In this document: positions 24,314 through 31,698 of the stretch, one piece after another | Numbering within the stretch: the first letter of the stretch is position 1 | How the letters are laid out: the number at the start of each line of letters is the position of its first letter | Source of the DNA: Muribaculaceae bacterium | Lineage (GTDB): Bacteria; Bacteroidota; Bacteroidia; Bacteroidales; Muribaculaceae | Length of the DNA stretch: 45,348 nucleotides | Reading direction: 5' to 3' | NCBI GenBank assembly: GCA_017454355.1 | Contig: JAFTDD010000009.1 | Coordinates: 1-45,348, forward strand | Notes under the pieces: generated by a model | Told to the model about the DNA's origin: nothing | The model's input: only the letters and a program-made list of their open reading frames with translations | Database searches by the model: none | Position numbers and translations under genes: made by a program

Positions 24314-25619
24314 AATAAAACGACTTCTAACCACAGGGCTTATTCTCCTAGGCTCGCTAGTCACTGTCGCGCAAATGCAGCATATCTACCTCAAGGACGG
24401 CAGTGTTCTCAATGGCCATATGTCATCACAACGCATCGGACAGAACATAGAGATTACCACGTCAAGCGCTACTATTTGCATCCCTGACAATGGAGCGCGA
24501 GTTAATGAGCGTCTTGAACCGATTGACAAGTTATCTCAGCAGTGGATTGACTGGGCCGACGAAAACGATGCGTGGCAAATCAGAGAGGGTAAGAAGCATT
24601 TAACCATGGCCGACATCTCTTTCACAACAAAGGACGATGAACGCAATTGGAGAACTATTGAGTCGGTGAGGATTATAGAGCGAGGTAACATGATTAAGTA
24701 TCATGAATGTCGCACTAATCATTATGTGCTCAAACCGGCTGAGATTGACCGCTTTGTTGTTGACCGCCGATCTTCACAACAACTCACCGGAACTAACGTC
24801 CGATATACTTTGCGTGACGGACGCTCCGTTACCGGACAATATATTGAACTCATTCTGGGTAAAACACGCAGTATCATCGATGACAATGGCATTGTCTATA
24901 AGTTCCCCGTCAGGGATATCCTAAAACAAGAAATATTGCCGCTTCACCCGGACTACACGCTGCTTCAACAGAGTGAATTCCTTGATGAGATTGAACTTAA
25001 GTCTCAGTCTCCATTGAAGGGCGTGATTTCTCTTTACGATGATGAAAAAGGTTATGTTACTATTGAGAGTGTTCACGGTGGAATTCAAACCGTGAGGATG
25101 GACGACATCGTATGCTATCGCAAAACACTAAATAAGGATTGGGTCGACATTGAGGATATATTGTTGGAAGATGGCGAATTGCTGATTAACCGCTACACTT
25201 GTGATGCGCAAAAACTCATTGAACGCGACAACAAAATCCACTTTGATGTTGATAGCGTCCTCACGTGTTCTGTACCGATTGCCGAGGCCGAAAACCTATT
25301 GGTTGAGACAAAAATAGAAGCGAATAGTCTAAGTTCAAGGGACTTCGTCCTGCTTAGGCTGCGAGACTATACTCCCGACTTGAAAAAGGAAATTAGCGCA
25401 GCGGCCAAAAACAAAAAAGCAAAACCCATTACCGCTATCCGCAGATATGGTTTCACCTATGAGGACGCATTCCGTGGCGCGACACGCCCCGTCAGCCGTA
25501 TGACAACACCAAGCGGCACCACACGTCTCTCCTTTAAATTAGTGGTTCCGGTCCGCAAAGCGATATATGCCATTTACGACTCGGGGACTAATCAGATATA
25601 TCCGTTTATTGTTGATTAA
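24303..25619 (+). CDS. secreted protein with LKDGS-type repeats, function unknown
   Basis: 438 residues with an N-terminal hydrophobic signal (LLTTGLILLGSLVTVAQ) and no lipobox. Three degenerate copies of a beta module common in Bacteroidetes envelope proteins can be seen: HIYLKDGSVLNGHMSS, RYTLRDGRSVTGQYIE and SPLKGVISLYDDEKGYVTIE, each followed by a strand and a (V/M)xDI-like turn. The remainder is polar with no recognised catalytic motif. It is the last gene of the cluster and the most A/T-rich. The family is unknown to me. By position it could be the terminal periplasmic or secreted effector, or a structural partner of the S41 protease, with which it overlaps. Confidence 0.75.
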   Translation: MNSEIKRLLTTGLILLGSLVTVAQMQHIYLKDGSVLNGHMSSQRIGQNIEITTSSATICIPDNGARVNERLEPIDKLSQQWIDWADENDAWQIREGKKHLTMADISFTTKDDERNWRTIESVRIIERGNMIKYHECRTNHYVLKPAEIDRFVVDRRSSQQLTGTNVRYTLRDGRSVTGQYIELILGKTRSIIDDNGIVYKFPVRDILKQEILPLHPDYTLLQQSEFLDEIELKSQSPLKGVISLYDDEKGYVTIESVHGGIQTVRMDDIVCYRKTLNKDWVDIEDILLEDGELLINRYTCDAQKLIERDNKIHFDVDSVLTCSVPIAEAENLLVETKIEANSLSSRDFVLLRLRDYTPDLKKEISAAAKNKKAKPITAIRRYGFTYEDAFRGATRPVSRMTTPSGTTRLSFKLVVPVRKAIYAIYDSGTNQIYPFIVD

Positions 25620-25831
25620 AGACTAAGAGTAATCAGTAACTAGTTGCTGTACGATAAAATCCATTAGGATTGTCAATGTTTTGTAGGGCCTCGCTTTGGC
25701 GTGGCCGCAAGCAGCGACAAATGTGAGCCCCGTCAGGGGCGACAGCCCATAGGCGGGGGCGTGAGCCCCCGTGACTATGGCGTGAGTTTTTCTCAATCAA
25801 AGCCCCGTAGGCAGAAGCATGCGGAGACTGT
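25620..25831. repeat. intergenic GC-hairpin repeat region
   Basis: No coding sequence was seen. A TAATCAGTAACTAGTTGCTG-type motif is at 25630-25649 (a relative at 33121). GC hairpins follow: GCCCCGTCAGGGGC at about 25728-25741 and GGGGGCGTGAGCCCCC at about 25757-25772. The stretch GTAGGGCCTCGCTTTGGCG at 25682 resembles one embedded in the acyltransferase gene near 39015. Confidence 0.6.
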
Positions 25832-26012
25832 CGAAACTGTATCATAATTCATAATTTTTGGATTTAGCCGCCCTTATGGGCGGGAAATTATTCAAAATCT
25901 AAAATAAAAGCAAATAATTATTTTCTCATTTATAATGATTTAATAGATCTGAAAATTTGAATGAGATTTTGAAAGATTTCCGCACGCAACGCGTGCGCCA
26001 ATTATAATATAT
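25832..26012. mobile_element. MITE-like element, copy A
   Basis: It starts with 18 of the 19 bases of the terminal repeat CCGAAACTGTATCATAATT. It carries two GC hairpins (GCCGCCCTTATGGGCGG near 25868 and CCGCACGCAACGCGTGCG near 25980) around an AT-rich core with ATTTTGAAAGATTT motifs. The right end is degraded (AATTATAATAT instead of AATTATGATAC). It is an inverted copy of 40858-41045. Confidence 0.8.
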
Positions 26013-26015
26013 CTA

Positions 26016-26816
26016 CTAATCACTCTTTATATTGGGGTCGATGCCGAGGCCGAAGAGGGCGTAGTCGTAGTAGATCGGGTCGTCGGGTCGCAGGCGTCGC
26101 AGCACATCGGTAATCTCGACGGTGGTGCGGCGGTCGGCCTGATGGCGTGACGTCAGTCCTAGGCTGTGGGCGGTGTTTCCCACGTGCACATCAAGCGGAA
26201 TGAACAGTTGGCTCGGCCGGATGGAGTGCCACAAGCCCATATCAACGATGCCATCGTCGCGCACGAGCCATCGCAGCGCCATGTTGACGCGCTTGAGAGC
26301 CGACGTGCGCAGGTTCGACGGCAGGAAGCGCGAGTCGCACGTGCCGCCGTTGGCGGCGGCGATGTCGGCGTTGAGGTGCTCCACGAGCGTCCATGCCGGC
26401 GCCGCGGTGTCGCCCGCGCCGATGACCGCCGAATAGGCGTCCAGCGACCCGTGACGGCCGTACACCTCGCGCAGGCCACGCAGCGCGTGCTTGAGGTTGC
26501 GGCCAAAGAACGTGCGGTGAATGTTCAGTTCGTCGGGCACGGCCTCCCACGCGCCGTCCATCATCCACGCTGCCGGTTGCCCTTCCATCAACTCCAGCAG
26601 CCGCTCGGCGTCGCGGCAAATCATCTTGCGGTTGCCCCAGGCGATGGCCGCCACCAGCAGTGACACCACCTCCACGTCGGGCAACGACGTGAACCGACGC
26701 GGAAACTGCACCGGGTCGCTCAGCGCAAACTCCGGCCGGCACACCCTGCCCGCCTCGCGCTCGAGCAACTCTCTTAACTCTCTATCGTCCATCCTCATAA
26801 AGGTATTGAAAAACAA
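26016..26816 (-). CDS. TIGR02757-family protein
   Basis: Up to 266 residues; starts at 26816, 26798 and 26792 are all possible, and MDDRELRELLEREA (26792) fits the family best. Conserved features of the TIGR02757/DUF2400 family are clear: LVAAIAWGNRKMICRDAERL, FLPSNLRTSALKRVNMALRWLVR, WHSIRPSQLFIPLDVHVGN and the C-terminal DPIYYDYALFGLGID. The family has an HhH-GPD-like helical arrangement and conserved Asp/Lys, suggesting a link to DNA-glycosylase folds, but its activity is not established. It is a single gene; the MITE-like element lies directly behind its stop codon. Confidence 0.88.
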   Translation of the reverse strand: MFFNTFMRMDDRELRELLEREAGRVCRPEFALSDPVQFPRRFTSLPDVEVVSLLVAAIAWGNRKMICRDAERLLELMEGQPAAWMMDGAWEAVPDELNIHRTFFGRNLKHALRGLREVYGRHGSLDAYSAVIGAGDTAAPAWTLVEHLNADIAAANGGTCDSRFLPSNLRTSALKRVNMALRWLVRDDGIVDMGLWHSIRPSQLFIPLDVHVGNTAHSLGLTSRHQADRRTTVEITDVLRRLRPDDPIYYDYALFGLGIDPNIKSD

Positions 26817-27112
26817 TTAAATAAACAAAATTTTGTCACATGTTCCTATTTTTTCATCTGCCGCAAGTTGTTTTTTAACATAAATATCCATTATAAGTTT
26901 CTATAGTAGATAAATTGATAGTTGTGAGAAATGTAGGGGCAGAATTTATTATTAACATGACTATCAACAACTTTTATATCAGAAACTTGAGTGAGAATTA
27001 ATGGATAATTGTTGAAAATTAATCAGCGACTTTTTGCGGTGGACACAGTGATAAAACAAAGGACAAGAGAGCAAGAGACTTTATAAAATTCCCCTTGCTC
27101 TCTTATCTCTAT
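26817..27112. other. AT-rich intergenic stretch with 11-bp hairpin
   Basis: No coding sequence was seen. At 27065-27104 an 11-bp perfect stem (AAGAGAGCAAG / CTTGCTCTCTT) has an 18-nt loop; it is followed by only a weak T-rich stretch, so terminator function is uncertain. TTGATAGT (about 26917) and ACTATCAA (about 26962) form a weaker pair. Confidence 0.5.
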
Positions 27113-27328
27113 CCTTAATTCCGCAACTCGATATTTATCTCTCGAAAATTCTCGAAAATTCCCGAAAAAATATTGTATCTCGTAAATTTTCGTAAATCTA
27201 CGTAAATTTAATTTGGGTGATAATATTCTGTGAATAAAATATTTACGACAATTTACGCAAATTTACGAGAAAATTATTTTCGATAATTTTCGGAAATTAT
27301 AGTGAGAATTTTCAAGGTTGCGGATTTT
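27113..27328. repeat. AT-rich 213-bp element, copy 2 (inverted)
   Basis: This is the reverse-orientation counterpart of 3245-3457, base by base similar: CCTTAATTCCGC start, CGTAAATTT/ACGAAAATT units, and TATTCTGTGAATAA at the place of the DnaA box (TTATTCACA on the minus strand, 27229-27237). It ends in AAGGTTGCGGATTTTAG. Confidence 0.8.
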
Positions 27329-27368
27329 AGATCTATTGTTGTATTGTCTCTTTTAGGGTGAGGAGACG

Positions 27369-28310
27369 TCACTCGGGGAGGACAAAGTCAACTGGGACCT
27401 GCACGGTGGCGCCCACGGCCTGACCGTCGATGCTGGCGGGGTTGAACGGCGGCAGAGCCTTTACCACGCGCAGCGCCTCGGCGTCCTGCTCGCGCGTTTG
27501 GCCCGGTGTGGCGATGGTCGCCTCAACTACGCGTCCGGTGGCGTCAAGTTTGGCGGCAACCACCACGCGGCACGCTTGGCGAGCCCTCAGCGCCGCCTCG
27601 GGCCATACGAGCCTCTGACGTATTTCGGCCTTGAGAGCCTTGTTGCCGCCGGGGAACGAGGCGTACACCACTTCGGTAGGCTCGGCGTTGTCCGGCACAC
27701 CGGCAACAACCAGCGGCGACAACTCATCGCCGCGCCACTCGCGGGAGCCGGGCAACTCGCCCAAGTCCTTGAGCAGTTTGGCGCAGTAGTCGCGGCGCAC
27801 GGCGTTGTTGTCGCGAGCGATGATGTCGCGCAGCAGCGCGCGGCCTTGCTCATAGCAGCCCAGGCTGATGAGCGTTGTGGCGCGCTCCTCGGCCAGATCC
27901 ATGTTGTCCGGCAGAGCCTCGGTCATCAGGTCGAGCACTTGCATCGCCTTGATGGTGTCGCCCAGTTGCTTGCATGCCAACTGGCTCTCGTAGCCAATCC
28001 ACGCGAGCGTCTTGGCGCCGCTGGCATCCATCTTCTCGAGGTTGTCGCCCAGTTGAGGCCCCAGTTTCTCCATAGCCTTTCCGAGCCATTCGAGGCCGGT
28101 GGCGGCATCGCCGCGGCGGGTGGCCGTCGCGCCCAGGTAGCCCAGGGTCTGCACGTCGTCGTTTCCGGCCTTGTGGAGCGCGGTGAACAGGCGGTAGGCC
28201 TCCTCGTAATTGTTGTCGCGGTAGGCCGCAATCGCGGCGTCGTAGTCGTCGGCCGCCACGGCGGTCATCGCCGTGATGGCCATCAGAGCGAGAGCGATAA
28301 TCTTTTTCAT
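27369..28310 (-). CDS. periplasmic TPR protein with TonB C-terminal domain
   Basis: 313 residues from ATG 28310, which begins a signal peptide (MKKIIALALMAITAMTAVAA); the longer reading starts inside a repeat element and is rejected. Residues about 22-180 are TPR-like helices (YDAAIAAYRDNNYEEAYRLF, DVQTLGYLGATATRRGD). The last 90 residues are a TonB_C/energy-transducer domain (LVWPEAALRARQACRVVVAA, DATGRVVEATIATPG, FNPASIDGQAVGATVQVPVDF). There is no N-terminal TM anchor typical of true TonB, so it may be a periplasmic adaptor or a structural use of the fold. Upstream sits a composite hairpin repeat (28318-28408). Confidence 0.82.
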   Translation of the reverse strand: MKKIIALALMAITAMTAVAADDYDAAIAAYRDNNYEEAYRLFTALHKAGNDDVQTLGYLGATATRRGDAATGLEWLGKAMEKLGPQLGDNLEKMDASGAKTLAWIGYESQLACKQLGDTIKAMQVLDLMTEALPDNMDLAEERATTLISLGCYEQGRALLRDIIARDNNAVRRDYCAKLLKDLGELPGSREWRGDELSPLVVAGVPDNAEPTEVVYASFPGGNKALKAEIRQRLVWPEAALRARQACRVVVAAKLDATGRVVEATIATPGQTREQDAEALRVVKALPPFNPASIDGQAVGATVQVPVDFVLPE

Positions 28311-28317
28311 TGCTGTT

Positions 28318-28408
28318 GGGGTGTACGAGACTTCGTCTCGCAATACAAAACCAATTATTATAACTCTTAACTATACCCCCCTCCGTTAGGAGGGGGAAGG
28401 GGGAGGCA
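28318..28408. repeat. composite repeat: CGAGACTTCGTCTCG hairpin plus GC palindrome
   Basis: The hairpin CGAGAC-TTC-GTCTCG (28326-28340) lies in a 40-bp block, and a GC palindrome (28376-28407, CCCCTCCGTTAGGAGGGG core) follows. The same two parts in the same order recur at 38487-38598. Each composite sits 8-17 bp upstream of the start of an exported-protein gene. Confidence 0.85.
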
Positions 28409-28951
28409 TCAATAATTCTCGGCCTTGAGTTCAAAATAGGCGCGTGCGTGCTTGCACACGGGGCACTCCTCCGGTGCTTGCTTGCCCACGACGATGTGGC
28501 CGCAGTTGCGGCACTGCCACACGGCGTCGCCGTCGCGCGAGAACACCAGTCCCTGCTCCACGTTGTCGAGCAGGCGGCGGTAGCGCTCCTCGTGGGCGCG
28601 CTCGATGGCGGCCACGCCGTCCATCACCTCGGCAATCTCGTCGAAGCCCTCCTCGCGGGCCTCGCGGGCCATACGCACGTACATTTCGGTCCACTCGTGG
28701 TTCTCACCCTCGGCGGCGGCGCGCAGGTTGTCGACGGTGGGCTTGATGGCGCCGCCCTCGAGCAACTTGAACCACAGCTCGGCGTGCTCCTTCTCCTGGG
28801 CCGCTGTCAACTCAAAGATGGCCGCAATCTGCTGGTAGCCGTCTTTCTTGGCCTTGCTGGCAAAATAAGTGTACTTGTTGCGAGCCATCGACTCGCCGGC
28901 GAATGCCTCGAGCAGGTTCTGCTCGGTCTTTGTTCCTTTTAATGATTTCAT
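28409..28951 (-). CDS. rbr: rubrerythrin
   Basis: 180 residues. An N-terminal ferritin-like diiron domain shows ESMARNKYTYFASKAKKDG, AAQEKEHAELWF and AAIERAHEERY with the expected Glu and His ligands. A C-terminal rubredoxin domain binds Fe(SCys)4 via CRNCG and CPVC. This is classical rubrerythrin order. It reduces hydrogen peroxide in the cytosol of anaerobes, with electrons from NADH or rubredoxin reductases. The start at 28951 fits the usual length. The gene is flanked by a tandem-repeat region upstream and a composite hairpin repeat immediately behind its stop. Confidence 0.95.
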   Translation of the reverse strand: MKSLKGTKTEQNLLEAFAGESMARNKYTYFASKAKKDGYQQIAAIFELTAAQEKEHAELWFKLLEGGAIKPTVDNLRAAAEGENHEWTEMYVRMAREAREEGFDEIAEVMDGVAAIERAHEERYRRLLDNVEQGLVFSRDGDAVWQCRNCGHIVVGKQAPEECPVCKHARAYFELKAENY

Positions 28952-28965
28952 AGTGTTTTAGTTGA

Positions 28966-29050
28966 GGAGTTGATGGGTTGAGAGGTTGAGCCTCGCGCTG
29001 GCGCGCTCAGGAAGAATAGTGGCTCAACCTCTCGACCCTCAACCAGTTAA
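28966..29050. repeat. GGTTGAG/CTCAACC repeat with CGCGC hairpin
   Basis: GAGTTGATGGGTTGAGAGGTT-like units on the left and CTCAACCTCTCGACCCTCAA on the right form an inverted block around GAGCCTCGCGCTGGCGCGCTC. It is related to 37128-37267. No coding sequence was seen. Confidence 0.7.
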
Positions 29051-29054
29051 CGAA

Positions 29055-30860
29055 TTATTTGATTTTCTCGGGATTGAGTTCGGGCAAGAGCACTCCGGCG
29101 TCCTCCTCGGTGTTGCGCTTGAGCAGTTCCTCCACGCTGTCCACCACGTTGACGATATAGTCGGCGAGTTTCTCGGCCTCGCAGATGATGTCCATATAGA
29201 GGATACCCGCCTCGTAGGGGTACTTCTTGTTGTTGATGTTCTCAACGTTGGCGCTGCGGCAGTGGTTGCGGAACTCGTTGATTTCGCGCTCCTTCTCGTA
29301 ACTGCGGCGCAGGTCGTCGAAGTTGGCGCCGTCCACGTCGACCAAAATGCCCATCATGTTGGTCATCGCTTGGGAGACATACTTGAGCATAAGGTCGATG
29401 TTCTTGTAGTTATATTCCACGAAGTGGGCGTCGCTCTGCATCTTGCGCACAAACGTCTTCGCGATGTTGTTGCAACTGTCGGCAATCGACTCGAGTTCGC
29501 TGACGATGTTGAGCAGCGTGGCGATGCGCATCTTGGAGGCGTGGCTCAGGCGGCCGTCCATCACCTGGTTGAGGTAGTTGGCGATCTCAATCTCCATGCG
29601 GTCGCTGATGTCCTCATATTTATATATGCGCTCCAGCAGTTCGTCAAACTCCTTGGTACCCAGTTTGGTGTGCACCAGTGTCTTGACCATGCCAAACATG
29701 CGCTCCACCCTCTGGGCCATCACCACGGTTTCACGCTGTGCCTGCAGGATATTGAGTTCGGCGGCACCCACCAGGCCTGCGCTGATATACTTGAGTTGCG
29801 ACTCGCTGTCGTCGGTCGGCTTGGTCTTGATAAAGTAGTCGACAATCTTCACCATCAGTCCGGTGAAACCCAGCAGCAGCAAGAGGTTGCACGTGTTGTA
29901 CATGGTGTGGTAGACGGTGAGGCCCCACGAGGTGGCGGCGCGCATCTTGGCCAACTGTGCCTCGCCGGCGGCATCGGCGCTGGCGTAGAGGGCCGTCGGG
30001 TCGCCAAAGCCAATTGACTCAGTCACAATGGCCGCCAACTTGACAAAGAGGAAGAACACCGGCACCATCCACACCGTGCCAATCAGGTTGAACAGCAGGT
30101 GGATGCCGGCCGCCTTCTTGGCGCTGGCGTTGCCGCCCAGCGAGGCGAGCAGCGGCGTGACGGTCGTACCCACGTTGCTACCCAGCACGATGGCACACGC
30201 CATATCAAACGGTATCCAGCCCTTGGTGCTCATGATGAGCACAATGGCTATCGTGGCGGCACTCGACTGGATGACCATCGTCACCACCATACCCACCAGG
30301 AAGAAGAGGAGCACCGACAAGTAGCCCATCTCGGTGTAGTTCTTCAACGCGGCAAAGAGTTCCGGCGACTTGCTCAAGTCGGGCACATTGTCCTGAATAA
30401 ATTCCAGACCATAGAACAGGAAGACAAAGCCGATGAGAAACTCGCTGATTGACTTCCACTTGCTCTTCTTGGTGAACATCAGCGGCACCGCGATGGCAAG
30501 TAGCGGCAGCAGATACTTTGTCAGGCTCACCGAGAAGCCGAAGAAAGTCACCACCCATGTGGTGAACGTCGAGCCCACATTTGCGCCCATAATCACGGCC
30601 ACACTCTGCTGGAGCGTCATCAAGCCCGCGTTGACAAAACTCACCACCATCACTGTCGAGGCGCTTGAACTTTGGATTAACGCGGTGATTGTCACGCCGG
30701 TGAGCATGCCCACCCACGTGTTGCGTGTCATTGCCGACAGGATGTCGCGCAACTTGCCGCCGGCTGCCTTCTGCAAGCCCTCGCTCATCACCTTCATGCC
30801 ATAGAGGAATAGCCCCACGGCACCAAGGAGCGAGAGAAAGTTAAGGAACGTATAGTCCAT
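29055..30860 (-). CDS. Na/Pi cotransporter-family protein with PhoU-like domain
   Basis: 601 residues. The N-terminal 330 residues hold two inverted Na_Pi_cotrans repeats with the signature QSSSAS (ALIQSSSASTVMVVSFV) and QSSAAT (MVIQSSAATIAIVLIM), plus MGANVGSTFTTW and LGSNVGTTVT. The C-terminal 220 residues are helical and PhoU-like (RIYKYEDISDRMEIEIANYL, IVSELESIADSCNNIAKTF). Family members import phosphate with Na+, and the PhoU domain is thought to regulate transport. The start at 30860 (MDYTFLNFLSLLGAVGLFLYG) fits. It has a good promoter at 30919-30949 and lies between two rubrerythrin genes. Confidence 0.92.
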   Translation of the reverse strand: MDYTFLNFLSLLGAVGLFLYGMKVMSEGLQKAAGGKLRDILSAMTRNTWVGMLTGVTITALIQSSSASTVMVVSFVNAGLMTLQQSVAVIMGANVGSTFTTWVVTFFGFSVSLTKYLLPLLAIAVPLMFTKKSKWKSISEFLIGFVFLFYGLEFIQDNVPDLSKSPELFAALKNYTEMGYLSVLLFFLVGMVVTMVIQSSAATIAIVLIMSTKGWIPFDMACAIVLGSNVGTTVTPLLASLGGNASAKKAAGIHLLFNLIGTVWMVPVFFLFVKLAAIVTESIGFGDPTALYASADAAGEAQLAKMRAATSWGLTVYHTMYNTCNLLLLLGFTGLMVKIVDYFIKTKPTDDSESQLKYISAGLVGAAELNILQAQRETVVMAQRVERMFGMVKTLVHTKLGTKEFDELLERIYKYEDISDRMEIEIANYLNQVMDGRLSHASKMRIATLLNIVSELESIADSCNNIAKTFVRKMQSDAHFVEYNYKNIDLMLKYVSQAMTNMMGILVDVDGANFDDLRRSYEKEREINEFRNHCRSANVENINNKKYPYEAGILYMDIICEAEKLADYIVNVVDSVEELLKRNTEEDAGVLLPELNPEKIK

Positions 30861-30918
30861 CTAATTGTTTGTTAAGGTTTTAGTTTATCGAATAGTGGTA
30901 AAACCCACTTTCACTTTA

Positions 30919-30949
30919 CAAAATTACTACAATCGGTTGTAACTGCAAA
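30919..30949 (-). promoter_or_regulatory. promoter of the Na/Pi transporter gene
   Basis: On the minus strand TTTG (30949-30946), a 19-bp spacer and TAATTTTG (30926-30919). Confidence 0.65.
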
Positions 30950-30976
30950 ATTTAAAAATTAAAAAATCGGCGGAAA

Positions 30977-31008
30977 TTTGGCCGTTCCGACTTTTTTACT
31001 TATCTTTG
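30977..31008 (+). promoter_or_regulatory. promoter of the reverse rubrerythrin gene
   Basis: TTTG at 30977-30980, a 20-bp spacer and TATCTTTG at 31001-31008. It is divergent from the transporter promoter, with about 28 bp between the two. Confidence 0.65.
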
Positions 31009-31052
31009 TAAAAATTTGATGTTTTACTCACTATTTAATTTTACACACTACT

Positions 31053-31601
31053 ATGGCAAAGAAATGGATTTGTACCGTGTGCGGTTACGTGCACGAGGGT
31101 GACACCCCGCCCGAGAAGTGCCCGTTGTGCAAGCAGCCGGCCGAGAAGTTCAAATTGGTCGAGGAGGATAAGCCGAGTTTCGCCAGCGAGCACGAGTTGG
31201 GCATCGCCGCCGGCGTTGACCCCGAGATTATTGAGCACCTGCGCTCCCACTTCATCGGCGAGTGCAGCGAGGCCGGCCAATATCTGGCTATGGCCCGTCA
31301 GGCTCACCGTGAGGGCTATCCCGAGATTGGAGAGGCCTTCCGCCGCTACGCCCTCGAGGAGGCCGAGCACGCCGCACGCTATGCCGAGATGCTCGGCGAG
31401 GTGGTCTGGGACACCAAGACCAACCTCGAGAAGCGTGCCGCCGCCGAGCGTGGCGCATGTGAGGAGAAGACCCGCATCGCCAAGTTGGCCAAGGCTCAGG
31501 GTCTGGACGCCATCCACGACAACCTGCACGAAATCGCGCGCGACGAGGCTCGTCATGGCCGCGGCTTCCAGGGTATGCTCGACCGCTACTTCGGCAAGTA
31601 A
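31053..31601 (+). CDS. reverse rubrerythrin-type peroxidase (rubredoxin first)
   Basis: 182 residues. The rubredoxin domain is N-terminal (CTVCGYVHEGDTPPEKCPLC) and the ferritin-like diiron domain follows (HFIGECSEAGQYLAMARQA, YALEEAEHAARYAEML, IHDNLHEIARDEARHGRGF), with diiron-type Glu/His ligands in place. This is the domain order of reverse rubrerythrins, known as hydrogen peroxide and oxygen reductases in anaerobes. It is transcribed divergently from the Na/Pi transporter from a clear promoter. It complements the classical rubrerythrin encoded 2.1 kb away, so the locus carries both domain orders for oxidative defence. The stop at 31601 is followed by a long hairpin. Confidence 0.93.
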   Translation: MAKKWICTVCGYVHEGDTPPEKCPLCKQPAEKFKLVEEDKPSFASEHELGIAAGVDPEIIEHLRSHFIGECSEAGQYLAMARQAHREGYPEIGEAFRRYALEEAEHAARYAEMLGEVVWDTKTNLEKRAAAERGACEEKTRIAKLAKAQGLDAIHDNLHEIARDEARHGRGFQGMLDRYFGK

Positions 31602-31629
31602 CACCGCCCCCGGCGACCACAACACAAGG

Positions 31630-31674
31630 GTGGGCTTGAGGATTGCGACACAGTGTCTCAATCCGCAAGCCCAC
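31630..31674. terminator. 45-nt near-palindromic hairpin between convergent genes
   Basis: GTGGGCTTG, GGATTG and GACAC pair with GTGTC, CAATCC and CAAGCCCAC, with only single mismatches between the blocks, giving about 20 bp. It lies between a plus-strand gene and a converging minus-strand gene, so a bidirectional terminator is likely. A strong T tract is missing. Confidence 0.55.
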
Positions 31675-31698
31675 ACCTTATTCTTGACGATCACCTGT

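Noticed and set aside
12682-25619. A type VI secretion regulatory locus
   Set aside because: FHA, PpkA-like kinase and PppA-like phosphatase suggest it, but no Tss sheath, baseplate, Hcp, VgrG or ClpV gene is present.
28324-28343. Earlier start of the TonB-TPR protein (MRDEVSY)
   Set aside because: These residues come from the CGAGACTTCGTCTCG hairpin; the signal peptide begins at ATG 28310.
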